Shown in pieces: positions 55,062-63,721 of a stretch of DNA of 64,000 nucleotides. The notes beneath the pieces were generated by a model. It had not been told where the DNA came from, did no database searches, and saw only the letters and a program-made list of their open reading frames with translations. Origin of the DNA: JAFLBI01 sp964616465 (GTDB lineage Bacteria > Bacteroidota > Bacteroidia > Chitinophagales > Chitinophagaceae); NCBI GenBank assembly GCA_964616465.1, contig CAZTTO010000008.1:1-64000 (forward strand). Direction: 5' to 3'. Position numbers and translations under genes: made by a program. Every line of letters begins with the position of its first letter. Positions within the stretch are counted from its first letter, which is position 1.

Positions 55062-56091
55062 AATTTGTTTGCTTGTTATGTTTAAAATTCTTTTTTAATA
55101 GAAATTGTTGAACCAAGGAGGTGATTTTTTCATATTCCAACAAGAAGCCATCATGTCCGTAATTAGATGATATAATGGCCAATTCTGCTTCTGGAATATG
55201 TTCTGCAATAAATTCCTGTTCAGATGGAGGAAAAAGAATATCTGAACTAATTCCAATAATTAAAGCTTTTGCTGTAATAGTTGAAAGCACTTCTTCTATT
55301 GTTCCTCTATCTCTACCAATGTTATGTTGATCCATTGCAAGAGTTAAGGCATAGTAACTAAAGGCGTTAAAACGTTTAGCCAGTTTATTTCCTTGGTGAC
55401 GTTGATACGTACTTCCATCTTTATTCTCACTTGGGATGTATGTACGTTGGTACATTTGGTAATTTCGATAACTCAGTAAAGCAATGCTTCTTGCTACTTT
55501 TAATCCATTTAATCCAGCACTTGCATCATTTGTTTTCCAAGTAGGATCTTGTTCAATGGCCCATCTTTGACTTTCGTTGAAAGCAATTCCCCATTGGCTA
55601 TGTACTGCATTGGTGGCAAGCAGAACAATTCTTTGAATTTGATTTGGAAACATGACTGCCCATTCAAGCAATTGTTGTCCACCCATAGATCCACCAAGTG
55701 CCAAATGAATTTGGTGAATATCTAAATGCTTTTTTAATAATTGATATGCCCTCACCATATCGCGCACAGAGCATTCTGGAAAATTGTGGTAATAAGGTTT
55801 ATTAGAATCAGACTCAATGTCCAATGCATTGCTAGAACCATAGCAACTTCCAAGCATATTTACACAAATAATAAAATGCTGTTGTGGATTTATAAGCTTA
55901 GAGTGCCCTACTAGTCCGTCCCACCATTCTGCTGGATTGCTATTAGCGGTTAAGGCGTGAAAAATCCATACAATATTAGATTTATGTTCATTCATTTCTC
56001 CCCATGTATGGTAAGCCAATTTTAGGTTAGAAAGCGACTTACCGTTTTCTAGTTGAAAGGGTTGATTATGTATAAACAGATGTTGCTTCAT
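55048..56091 (-). CDS. metX: Homoserine O-acyltransferase (MetX)
   Basis: Activates homoserine, usually by acetylation. Alpha/beta hydrolase fold, 347 residues, with the nucleophile in GGSMGGQQLLEWAV and the acid/base pair in ISSDILFPPSEQ and NYGHDGFLLE. MetX proteins can use acetyl- or succinyl-CoA; the acyl donor cannot be read with certainty. It lies between metY and hom in one operon. Confidence 0.92.
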   Translation of the reverse strand: MKQHLFIHNQPFQLENGKSLSNLKLAYHTWGEMNEHKSNIVWIFHALTANSNPAEWWDGLVGHSKLINPQQHFIICVNMLGSCYGSSNALDIESDSNKPYYHNFPECSVRDMVRAYQLLKKHLDIHQIHLALGGSMGGQQLLEWAVMFPNQIQRIVLLATNAVHSQWGIAFNESQRWAIEQDPTWKTNDASAGLNGLKVARSIALLSYRNYQMYQRTYIPSENKDGSTYQRHQGNKLAKRFNAFSYYALTLAMDQHNIGRDRGTIEEVLSTITAKALIIGISSDILFPPSEQEFIAEHIPEAELAIISSNYGHDGFLLEYEKITSLVQQFLLKKNFKHNKQTNYVIR

Positions 56092-56101
56092 GGTAGAAAA
56101 G

Positions 56102-56122
56102 CCTGCCGGCGAAGCCGGCAGG
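56102..56122. repeat. GC-rich perfect hairpin between metX and metY
   Basis: CCTGCCGGC-GAA-GCCGGCAGG: a 9-bp perfect stem with a three-base loop, strikingly GC-rich in an AT-rich region. No T run follows on either strand, so it is not a terminator. It may be a REP-like element or an mRNA processing/stability site. Confidence 0.85.
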
Positions 56123-56130
56123 GGAATGGT

Positions 56131-57456
56131 TTAGTTAAGTAGTAAGTCTTTTGAAAAGACTTTTTCAAATGCTTGTTCAAAATCGGCTTTTATATCTTCT
56201 ATATGTTCAATGCCAACACTAATTCTAATTTGATTAGGTGCAACACCACTTGCAATTTGTTCTTCTTCAGAAAGTTGCTCGTGGGTGGTTGATGCAGGAT
56301 GAATAGCAAGGGTTTTTGCGTCACCCACATTCGCCAAATGGCTCACTAATTTTAATGAATCAATAAATTCTGCTGCATTTTCTTTTCCTCCATTAATTCC
56401 AAAACTTAGGACGCCTCCGTATCCATTTGGAAAATACTTGTTTGCAAGTGTATGGTATTGACTTGATTTTAAACCTGGGTATAAAACAAATTCAACTAGT
56501 TCATGTTGCTCCAGCCATTGTGCGAGCGCAAGGGCATTATCAACATGTCTCTGAACTCTTAATGAGAGTGTTTCAATACCTTGAAGTAATAAGAATGAGT
56601 TAAATGGACTTTGAGAAGCACCAAAATCTCTTAGGCCTTCAACTCTAGCTCTTATTGCAAATGCAATGTTTGGTAGACCAAGTGGATTGCCTTCTCCAAA
56701 TACATCCCAAAATTTTAAACCATGATAGCCTTCTGAAGGCTCAGTGAATTGAGGGAATTTGCCGTTGCCCCAATTATAATTTCCTCCATCAATAATTACA
56801 CCTCCAATTGAAGTGCCATGGCCGCCAATCCATTTCGTAGCAGAAGATACCACCACATTAGCCCCCCATTTAATGGGTTGGAATAAATATCCGCCAGCTC
56901 CAAAAGTGTTATCTACAATTAATGGTAGGTCGTACTCTTTAGCTAGTGCTACAAATTTTTCAAAATCAGGTACATTTAAACGTGGATTACCAATGGTTTC
57001 AAGATAAATAGCTTTTGTGTTTTTATCAATGAGTGGCACAAAACTTTCTACATCATCGCCGTTGGCAAATCTTGCTTCTATACCCAATCTTTTGAACGCA
57101 ACTTTGAACTGGTTGTAGGTTCCACCATAGAGGAAAGATGTAGAAATAAAGTTGTCGCCTGATTGTAAAATGTTATTCAAAGCTAAGAACTGTGCTGCTT
57201 GTCCAGATGCAGTGGCTAGCGCAGCTACACCACCTTCTAATGCTGCAATCCTTTGTTCGAAAATGTCGGTGGTTGGATTCATGATTCTGGTATAGATGTT
57301 TCCAAATTCCTTTAATCCAAACAGATTAGCAGCATGAGCTGAATTTTTAAATCCATAAGAGGTTGTTTGGTAAATAGGAACCGCCCTGGAGTTGGTTGCT
57401 GGGTCAATTTGCTGTCCAGCATGCAATTGAAGTGTTTCAAAATGAAGCTTGCTCAT
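56131..57456 (-). CDS. metY: O-acetylhomoserine sulfhydrylase
   Basis: Makes homocysteine from O-acetylhomoserine and sulfide. The 441-residue product is a Cys/Met-metabolism PLP enzyme with FETLQLHAGQ at the start and the PLP lysine in SSATKWIGGHGTSIGG. The long insertion typical of MetY after the lysine (NYNWGNGKFPQFTEPSEGYHG is part of it) separates it from MetB/MetZ. First gene after the SAM riboswitch. Confidence 0.94.
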   Translation of the reverse strand: MSKLHFETLQLHAGQQIDPATNSRAVPIYQTTSYGFKNSAHAANLFGLKEFGNIYTRIMNPTTDIFEQRIAALEGGVAALATASGQAAQFLALNNILQSGDNFISTSFLYGGTYNQFKVAFKRLGIEARFANGDDVESFVPLIDKNTKAIYLETIGNPRLNVPDFEKFVALAKEYDLPLIVDNTFGAGGYLFQPIKWGANVVVSSATKWIGGHGTSIGGVIIDGGNYNWGNGKFPQFTEPSEGYHGLKFWDVFGEGNPLGLPNIAFAIRARVEGLRDFGASQSPFNSFLLLQGIETLSLRVQRHVDNALALAQWLEQHELVEFVLYPGLKSSQYHTLANKYFPNGYGGVLSFGINGGKENAAEFIDSLKLVSHLANVGDAKTLAIHPASTTHEQLSEEEQIASGVAPNQIRISVGIEHIEDIKADFEQAFEKVFSKDLLLN

Positions 57457-57550
57457 AATTTTAATTTTAATAATGAATGGCTTCTTTTAAAACTTATCAG
57501 TAGACAGAGGATGGCTTACCAGTAAACTTCATTATTTGGCTAGCTACAAA

Positions 57551-57582
57551 TAAAAAAGCTCATCTGGTAAGTCAGATGAGCT
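57551..57582 (-). terminator. Riboswitch-controlled terminator
   Basis: Perfect 10-bp stem on the minus strand (57582-57573 with 57566-57557), loop 57572-57567, followed by six T. Part of its 5' arm plus loop (57577-57568) is complementary over 10 bases to the 3' side of the riboswitch P1 stem (57624-57615), which gives the antiterminator. Confidence 0.9.
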
Positions 57583-57620
57583 AGTATTTTGATCAAATTG
57601 ATACGAGCTTTGAAATCTGA

Positions 57621-57730
57621 CTTATCTCTCCCTTCGACTCAGGGATGGAGTTGGCACCTTCTTACGCTCCAAGATCCGTAAGGGTTGCCAAGGCTTCATC
57701 GGGCCATTACCCTCTGCCTTTCTTGATAAG
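57621..57730 (-). ncRNA. SAM-I riboswitch (S box) of the metY-metX-hom operon
   Basis: Cis-acting RNA that binds S-adenosylmethionine and turns the operon off. On the minus strand P1 is CTTATC (57730-57725) with GATAAG (57626-57621). The conserved core is visible: AGAAAGG near the 5' end, GGCCCGATGAAGCC, GGCAACC and GGTGCCAACTCC. With SAM bound P1 stays closed and the downstream terminator can form; without SAM, TAAGTCAGAT is free to pair with ATCTGACTTA and open the terminator. The logic follows the known S-box mechanism; the pairings are seen in the sequence. Confidence 0.95.
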
Positions 57731-57749
57731 TATGTTAAAAGAACTATTG

Positions 57750-57781
57750 CAAAGCTATCGGGATTTTTTTCATCCAAACAA
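57750..57781 (-). promoter_or_regulatory. Promoter of the SAM-riboswitch operon
   Basis: On the minus strand: TTG (57781-57779), 21-base spacer, TAGCTTTG (57757-57750), which places the start of transcription a few bases before the riboswitch. Confidence 0.78.
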
Positions 57782-57896
57782 ATTTTTTTATCACTTTTAC
57801 TAACGGCTGTTCATTTTTAAGCCATATAAAAATCATAGAAATTCAATCTCTACAAGGATTTCCATGTAATTTCGTTCCTCAAATTAATTTTTCTTT

Positions 57897-58340
57897 ATGC
57901 CCATATTTACAATTGAATTAACAAATCCAGATTTCACTTTTACTGCAACGGATGCAAGTTCTCAGCAATTCAATATTGATATTCCAGTTGACCAAGGCGG
58001 AAATGGAAATGGTGTTCGTCCAATGCAAGCTGTATTAGCAGCTTTGGGTGGATGTAGTGGTGTTGATATTGTTTCCATTTTAAAGAAACAGCGAGAAACA
58101 TTTACAAGTCTCAAAATTGAAGTGGATGGCGAAAGAGAAACAGGTAAAGAGCCTGCGTTGTGGAAGACGGCTCATGTACGTTATTTATTAACTGGTGATG
58201 TACATCCTGATAAAGCTTACAGAGCTGCATCCTTATCAATTGAAAAGTATTGCAGTGTTGCTGAAACACTTCGCAGAGCTGGTGCAGAAATAACTTGGGA
58301 TATTTATGTAAATGGAGAAGAGGTAAAGCAAGCGATATGA
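57897..58340 (+). CDS. OsmC family protein
   Basis: A 147-residue OsmC/Ohr-type protein, a family that reduces organic peroxides with a pair of cysteines. Visible are LAALGGCSGVDIVSILKKQR with the first cysteine and IEKYCSVAETLRRA with the second. It is divergent from the metY operon, and its stop overlaps the start of metZ (ATGA), so the two are translated together. Confidence 0.9.
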   Translation: MPIFTIELTNPDFTFTATDASSQQFNIDIPVDQGGNGNGVRPMQAVLAALGGCSGVDIVSILKKQRETFTSLKIEVDGERETGKEPALWKTAHVRYLLTGDVHPDKAYRAASLSIEKYCSVAETLRRAGAEITWDIYVNGEEVKQAI

Positions 58341-59515
58341 AAAAAAGACATCCTGCCACCGAAGCTGTAAGAATTCAAACTGCAAAAACTGAACAAATGG
58401 AGCATAGTACTCCAGTGTTTTTGACAAGTAGTTTTACCTATCATTCAGCAGAAGAAATGGCTGCTGCATTTTCGGACGATAGTTTAGACATTAATATTTA
58501 TTCTAGATTTTCGAATCCAACAGTAGATGAATTCATTGATAAGGTAGCAGCTTTAGAGTGTGCTGAAGCGGGCGTTGCAACGGGAACAGGTATGGCTGCT
58601 GTATTCGCAACATTTATGAGTTTTTTGAAAGCGGGCGATCATATTCTTTCTGCATCAGCCGTTTTTGGATCCACACATACTTTGCTAATAAAGTATTTGC
58701 CTAAATGGGGTATAGAAACATCTTATTTTGATATGCGCAAACCTGAATCTGTTGAAGCGTGTATTCGACCAAATACGAAGATGTTATACGTTGAAACGCC
58801 CTCTAATCCGGGTTTAGATATCATTGATATTGCTTTCTTGGCAGAGATTTGTAAGGCGAAAAATATTCTTTTAGTTGTTGATAATTGCTTTGCTACACCT
58901 GCATTACAGCAACCTATTTTATTGGGCGCCGATTTAGTGGTGCATTCAGCAACAAAATTTATAGATGGACAAGGTAGAGTGCTTGGAGGAGTTGTTGTAG
59001 GTAAGAAAGAATTGATACATGAAATGTATCTTTTTATAAGAAACTCAGGTCCATCATTGAGTCCTTTTAATGCTTGGGTTTTATCAAAAAGTTTGGAGAC
59101 TTTACACATTAGAATGGAGAAGCACAGCGATCAGGCCCTTACCCTTGCTAAACGTTTAGATGGTTATAAAGGAGTTAGTTGGGTGAAGTATCCATTTCTG
59201 CCTTCACATCCACATTTTGAAATCGCACAAAAGCAAATGAGTTTAGGTGGAGGGATTCTCACTTTTGAATTATCTGGTGGTATTGCATCTGGAAGGAATT
59301 TTTTGAATGCTCTGAAGATGATATCTATGACCAATAATTTGGGTGACAGCAGAACTATTGCTTCTCATCCTGCAAGTACTACTCACTCAAAATTGAGTGA
59401 AGAGGAAAGGGCTGCCGTTGGAATTTCTGCAGGCCTCATTCGTTTATCGGTTGGATTAGAGCATGTGGAAGATATTTGGGAAGATATTGCCCAAGCTTTA
59501 GATACTTGTTCTTAA
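58337..59515 (+). CDS. metZ: O-succinylhomoserine sulfhydrylase-like PLP enzyme
   Basis: Second Cys/Met-metabolism PLP enzyme of the locus, 392 residues. The PLP lysine is in VVHSATKFIDGQGRVLGG. Its length and the lack of the MetY insertion fit MetZ, cystathionine gamma-synthase or gamma-lyase. MetZ is the best guess because RMEKHSDQALTLAKRL and NLGDSRTIASHPASTTH resemble MetZ. The start at 58337 overlaps osmC by 4 bases. Confidence 0.82.
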   Translation: MKKRHPATEAVRIQTAKTEQMEHSTPVFLTSSFTYHSAEEMAAAFSDDSLDINIYSRFSNPTVDEFIDKVAALECAEAGVATGTGMAAVFATFMSFLKAGDHILSASAVFGSTHTLLIKYLPKWGIETSYFDMRKPESVEACIRPNTKMLYVETPSNPGLDIIDIAFLAEICKAKNILLVVDNCFATPALQQPILLGADLVVHSATKFIDGQGRVLGGVVVGKKELIHEMYLFIRNSGPSLSPFNAWVLSKSLETLHIRMEKHSDQALTLAKRLDGYKGVSWVKYPFLPSHPHFEIAQKQMSLGGGILTFELSGGIASGRNFLNALKMISMTNNLGDSRTIASHPASTTHSKLSEEERAAVGISAGLIRLSVGLEHVEDIWEDIAQALDTCS

Positions 59516-59548
59516 CAAAAGTGTCAACAGTTTGTTAGAGAATGCGAT

Positions 59549-62452
59549 ATGGCCAGCAGAAACAAAAATCAACAGAGCACTAGTACGTTTGAATTAGCTA
59601 ACCATGCTGATGTGATTGAAGTTATTGGGGCAAGGGAGCATAATTTGAAAAATATTGATTTGCAAATTCCTAAAAATAGCCTTGTTGTATTTACAGGTGT
59701 TAGTGGAAGTGGAAAGTCGTCTTTAGCCTTTGATACAATATACCACGAAGGACAGCGCAGATACATGGAGAGCTTTAGTGCCTATGCTCGTCAGTTTATT
59801 GGTGATATGGAGCGACCCGATGTTGATAAAATAAGTGGACTGTCTCCAGTGATCTCAATTGAACAAAAGACAACCAATAAGAATCCAAGATCAACAGTTG
59901 GTACTGTTACTGAAGTTTATGATTTTCTTCGTTTGTTGTACGCAAGAATTGGTGAGGCTTATAGTTACAACACTGGAAAAAAAATGGTTAAGTTTAGTGA
60001 GGAAGAAATTGTTGATAATATTTTCAAAAGATTTAAAGGACAAAAAATTGTTTTATTAGCTCCGCTCATAAGGGGAAGAAAAGGTCATTACAGAGAGTTA
60101 TTTGAAGAGATTCGAAAGAAAGGATTTTTGAAAGTGAGAGTGGATGGTGAGATCAAAGATTTGATAGCAAAAATGCAAGTCGATCGATTTAAGATACATG
60201 ATATTGAAGTGGTAGTTGATCGTTTAGCAGTTGAAGAGTCTGATCGTTTGCGAATTAGTCAGAGTGTTCAACAATCTTTGAAACTTGGTAAAGACTTGAT
60301 GTTCATCGTTGTTCATGGAAAAGCACCAGATAGTCCGGTTGATGCTGTTTATTCTCGTCAGTTGATGTGCGAGGATACTGGTTTGAGCTATGAAGAGCCT
60401 TCGCCGAACACATTCTCTTTTAATTCGCCTTATGGGGCTTGTCCGCATTGCAAAGGTTTAGGAACCGTGTATCAGGTTGATATGTCTGCTATTGTACCAG
60501 ACGATACTGTTTCTATTAAGCAAGGTGGTATTGCACCACTTGGCGAGGAGCGTGAAGCGCAGATATATCAGCAAGCCGCAAAAATTTGTAAAAAGTACAA
60601 GGTTAAAACCGACACCGCCATTAAAGATTTGCCGAAAGATTTATATAACCTATTGTTGTTTGGCCTTACTTCTGGTCCTACATCTAATTCGCTTTTAATG
60701 CAAGATGATGGTGAGGCTTTTGATGAGAGTTATGGTGAGTTTGAAGGTGTTATTCCAATGATGAAACGTTGGTTTTTAGGTTCTGGATCAACAGAAACGA
60801 TGCGTGAATGGGTTGAAAAGTTTTTGCAGTTAAGTGATTGTCATGCTTGCGATGGAACTCGACTTAAAAAGGAAAGTAGATGGTTCAAAATTCTTGATCA
60901 GCCAATTACTGAATTGAGTAATTGGGATTTGAATCAGTTATTAAAGTGGATCAATTCTGTTCATAAAGAGTTGACTGAGAAACAAAAGGCAATTGCCAAG
61001 GATGTGTTGAAAGAAATACAGGAGCGATTGGAATTTTTGTTGCATGTTGGGTTACATTATTTAAGTCTCAATAGACCATCTAGAACATTGAGTGGCGGTG
61101 AGAGTCAGCGTATACGATTGGCAACACAGATAGGATCTCAATTACAAGGTATCACGTATATACTTGATGAACCTTCTATTGGATTACATCAGCGCGACAA
61201 CCATCAACTTATTGAAGCATTAAAGAATTTGAGGGATATAGGAAATAGTGTATTGGTGGTTGAGCATGATAAAGACATTATGCTTGCTGCTGATTATTTA
61301 ATTGATATTGGTCCGAAAGCCGGGAAGCATGGCGGAAAAATTGTTGCGCAAGGACATCCCAAAGATGTATTGAAGTCGGGTTCGGAAACTGCTGATTATT
61401 TATTAGGAAAGAAGAAAATTGCCATTCCAAATAAACGAAGAATTGGAAACGGCAAGCATATTGTTCTGAAAGGTGCTGTAGGACATAATCTGAAAAAAAT
61501 CAGTGTGTCATTTCCTCTCGGAAAATTAATTGTGGTAAGCGGTGTGAGTGGCAGTGGAAAGTCGACTTTAATTAACGAAACTTTGTACCCGTTGCTGGCT
61601 GCTCATTGTTATGGAAGTAGGAATACTCCTATGCCTTTTGCTTCTGTAAAAGGGTTAGAGCATATTGACAAAGTAATTGAAATTGATCAAACTCCTATTG
61701 GAAGAACTCCAAGAAGTAATCCTGCTACTTATTGTGGATTCTTTACAGAAATAAGATCTTTATATGCGCAAGTTCCTGAAGCTAAAATTCGAGGATATCA
61801 GGCTGGAAGATTTTCCTTTAATGTGAAAGGTGGGAGATGTGAAGTGTGTGAGGGTGGAGGTATGCGTGTTATTGAGATGAATTTTCTTCCCGATGTATAT
61901 GTGCCCTGTGAAAAATGTAATGGTAAAAGATACAATCGAGAAACTCTCGAAATAAGGTATAAGGGTAAATCAATTAGTGATGTATTGAATATGACGGTTG
62001 ATGAGGCTTGTGAGTTTTTTCAACCTGTTCCATTTTTATATAGAAAAATAAAAGTACTACAAGACGTTGGATTGGGCTATATAACACTTGGTCAATCGGC
62101 TGTTACCTTAAGTGGTGGTGAAGCACAAAGGGTTAAATTATCTACAGAGCTTGGTAAAAAGGATACGGGTAAAACATTTTATATTCTAGATGAACCCACC
62201 ACTGGACTTCACTTTCAGGATATACGTTTATTAATGGATGTAGTACACAAGTTGGTTGATCGAGGGAATACCGTTTTAATTATTGAACATAATTTAGACG
62301 TTATAAAACTAGCCGATCATATTATTGATCTTGGACCTGAGGGCGGATCTGGTGGAGGTGAAGTTTTATTTGAAGGAACACCTGAAGAAATGATTGCAAA
62401 TGTTGGTAAAAGCCATACAGCGAAATTTCTCAAAATTGAAATGGAAGGATAG
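59549..62452 (+). CDS. uvrA: Excinuclease ABC subunit A
   Basis: Damage-recognising ATPase of nucleotide excision repair. The 967-residue product has two ABC modules: Walker A GVSGSGKSSLAFDTI and GVSGSGKSTLINETL, signatures LSGGESQRIRLATQ and LSGGEAQRVKLSTE. Zinc modules are CPHC...CHAC in the first half and CEVCEGGG...CEKCNG in the second, all cysteines present. It starts 33 bases after metZ, without a visible terminator between them. Confidence 0.97.
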   Translation: MASRNKNQQSTSTFELANHADVIEVIGAREHNLKNIDLQIPKNSLVVFTGVSGSGKSSLAFDTIYHEGQRRYMESFSAYARQFIGDMERPDVDKISGLSPVISIEQKTTNKNPRSTVGTVTEVYDFLRLLYARIGEAYSYNTGKKMVKFSEEEIVDNIFKRFKGQKIVLLAPLIRGRKGHYRELFEEIRKKGFLKVRVDGEIKDLIAKMQVDRFKIHDIEVVVDRLAVEESDRLRISQSVQQSLKLGKDLMFIVVHGKAPDSPVDAVYSRQLMCEDTGLSYEEPSPNTFSFNSPYGACPHCKGLGTVYQVDMSAIVPDDTVSIKQGGIAPLGEEREAQIYQQAAKICKKYKVKTDTAIKDLPKDLYNLLLFGLTSGPTSNSLLMQDDGEAFDESYGEFEGVIPMMKRWFLGSGSTETMREWVEKFLQLSDCHACDGTRLKKESRWFKILDQPITELSNWDLNQLLKWINSVHKELTEKQKAIAKDVLKEIQERLEFLLHVGLHYLSLNRPSRTLSGGESQRIRLATQIGSQLQGITYILDEPSIGLHQRDNHQLIEALKNLRDIGNSVLVVEHDKDIMLAADYLIDIGPKAGKHGGKIVAQGHPKDVLKSGSETADYLLGKKKIAIPNKRRIGNGKHIVLKGAVGHNLKKISVSFPLGKLIVVSGVSGSGKSTLINETLYPLLAAHCYGSRNTPMPFASVKGLEHIDKVIEIDQTPIGRTPRSNPATYCGFFTEIRSLYAQVPEAKIRGYQAGRFSFNVKGGRCEVCEGGGMRVIEMNFLPDVYVPCEKCNGKRYNRETLEIRYKGKSISDVLNMTVDEACEFFQPVPFLYRKIKVLQDVGLGYITLGQSAVTLSGGEAQRVKLSTELGKKDTGKTFYILDEPTTGLHFQDIRLLMDVVHKLVDRGNTVLIIEHNLDVIKLADHIIDLGPEGGSGGGEVLFEGTPEEMIANVGKSHTAKFLKIEMEG

Positions 62453-62457
62453 TTGTT

Positions 62458-62901
62458 TTAGCTTCGAATCATTTCAATATGATCAATGCCATCTTCGTCG
62501 TATACATCGCTGCATACCTTGAAACCGAATGATTCATAAAACTTTTGTAGGTATAACTGTGCGCCAATTTGAATTGGGCCTTCTCCAAAAATGCGGCCAC
62601 AATGTTCAATAGCTCTGTTCATAAGTTTCCTGCCAAAATTTTGGCGTCTAAAAGCTGGATTCGAGATTACTCTGCCAATACTAATATGTTCAAATGCCAG
62701 TCCTGCTGGAACAAGTCTTGCATAAGCGGCAAGCTGGTCATCTTCATAAATCATTAAGTGATAACATGCTGGATCTTTTCCATCAGCATCCTGAAAAATA
62801 CATTGTTGCTCCACCACAAAAACCTCATTTCTAAGGCGTATAATATCGTACAGTTCTTTAGATGAAAGTGCGTCGAAATGAGCAATTTTTTCAGTTGTCA
62901 T
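62458..62901 (-). CDS. GNAT family N-acetyltransferase (ElaA-like)
   Basis: A 147-residue acetyltransferase. The start ALSSKELYDIIRLRNEVFVVEQQC and the middle CYHLMIYEDDQLAAYARLVP are those of the ElaA subgroup; the acetyl-CoA loop is NPAFRRQNFGRKLM. Target unknown. Convergent with uvrA with only 5 bases between stops. Confidence 0.9.
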   Translation of the reverse strand: MTTEKIAHFDALSSKELYDIIRLRNEVFVVEQQCIFQDADGKDPACYHLMIYEDDQLAAYARLVPAGLAFEHISIGRVISNPAFRRQNFGRKLMNRAIEHCGRIFGEGPIQIGAQLYLQKFYESFGFKVCSDVYDEDGIDHIEMIRS

Positions 62902-62982
62902 GGTGCAAAATTACGTTGCTCTTCAGCCAGATTGCTCTAAATTCAACATAATTTCTGAATATTAATTAACATTGCATAGAAC

Positions 62983-63720
62983 ATGCAAGATATTCCTACC
63001 CCTCGTCAGACCCTATCTATTGTAATTCCTGCTTATAATGAAGCGAGGACCATTCATCGTATTTTAGACAGAGTGGCTGCTGTTGAGTTAGCTAATCAAA
63101 TACAGAAGGAAATTATATTGATTGATGATTCTAGTACAGATGATACTTGGAAGGTATTGCAAGCATACAAAGAGGCACATCCTTTAATGAACATTTGTCT
63201 TTATCAGCATCCAGTGAATCAAGGTAAAGGTGCTGCATTGCATACTGGAATTCGTCAAGCTACTGGCGATTGGGTAATTATTCAAGATGCGGACTTGGAG
63301 TATGATCCTCAAGAATATAACATTTTACTAAAACCAATTTTAGATGGATTTGCTGATGTAGTGTATGGAAGCCGTTTCATGGGAGGTAATCCACATAGGA
63401 TTTTATTCTTCTGGCACAGCATCGGAAATAAAGTGCTTACTTTCTTGTCGAATGCTTTTACCAATCTCAACCTCACCGATATGGAAACCTGTTACAAATT
63501 ATTCAGGAGAGATATCATACAAAGCGTTCGATTGGAGGAGAAACGATTTGGTTTTGAGCCTGAAGTTACCGCAAGAATAGCAAGGATACCTGGTATTCGT
63601 ATCTACGAAGTAGGCATTTCTTATTATGGCAGAACCTATGCTGAGGGAAAGAAAATTAACTGGAAGGATGGTTTCAGGGCAATTTATTGTATTCTCAAAT
63701 ACAACCTATTCAGTCGCTGA
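62983..63720 (+). CDS. Glycosyltransferase family 2, polyprenol-phosphate type
   Basis: A 245-residue GT2 enzyme resembling dolichol/polyprenol-phosphate mannosyltransferases. Visible are LSIVIPAYNEARTIHRIL, ILIDDSSTDDTW, the metal-binding QDADLEYDP and METCYKLFRRDI. No membrane helix at the C-terminus, unlike the longer DPM1-type proteins of bacteria, so it is a soluble or peripheral enzyme. It may load a sugar on a lipid carrier for use by a membrane transferase. Confidence 0.88.
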   Translation: MQDIPTPRQTLSIVIPAYNEARTIHRILDRVAAVELANQIQKEIILIDDSSTDDTWKVLQAYKEAHPLMNICLYQHPVNQGKGAALHTGIRQATGDWVIIQDADLEYDPQEYNILLKPILDGFADVVYGSRFMGGNPHRILFFWHSIGNKVLTFLSNAFTNLNLTDMETCYKLFRRDIIQSVRLEEKRFGFEPEVTARIARIPGIRIYEVGISYYGRTYAEGKKINWKDGFRAIYCILKYNLFSR

Positions 63721-63721
63721 T

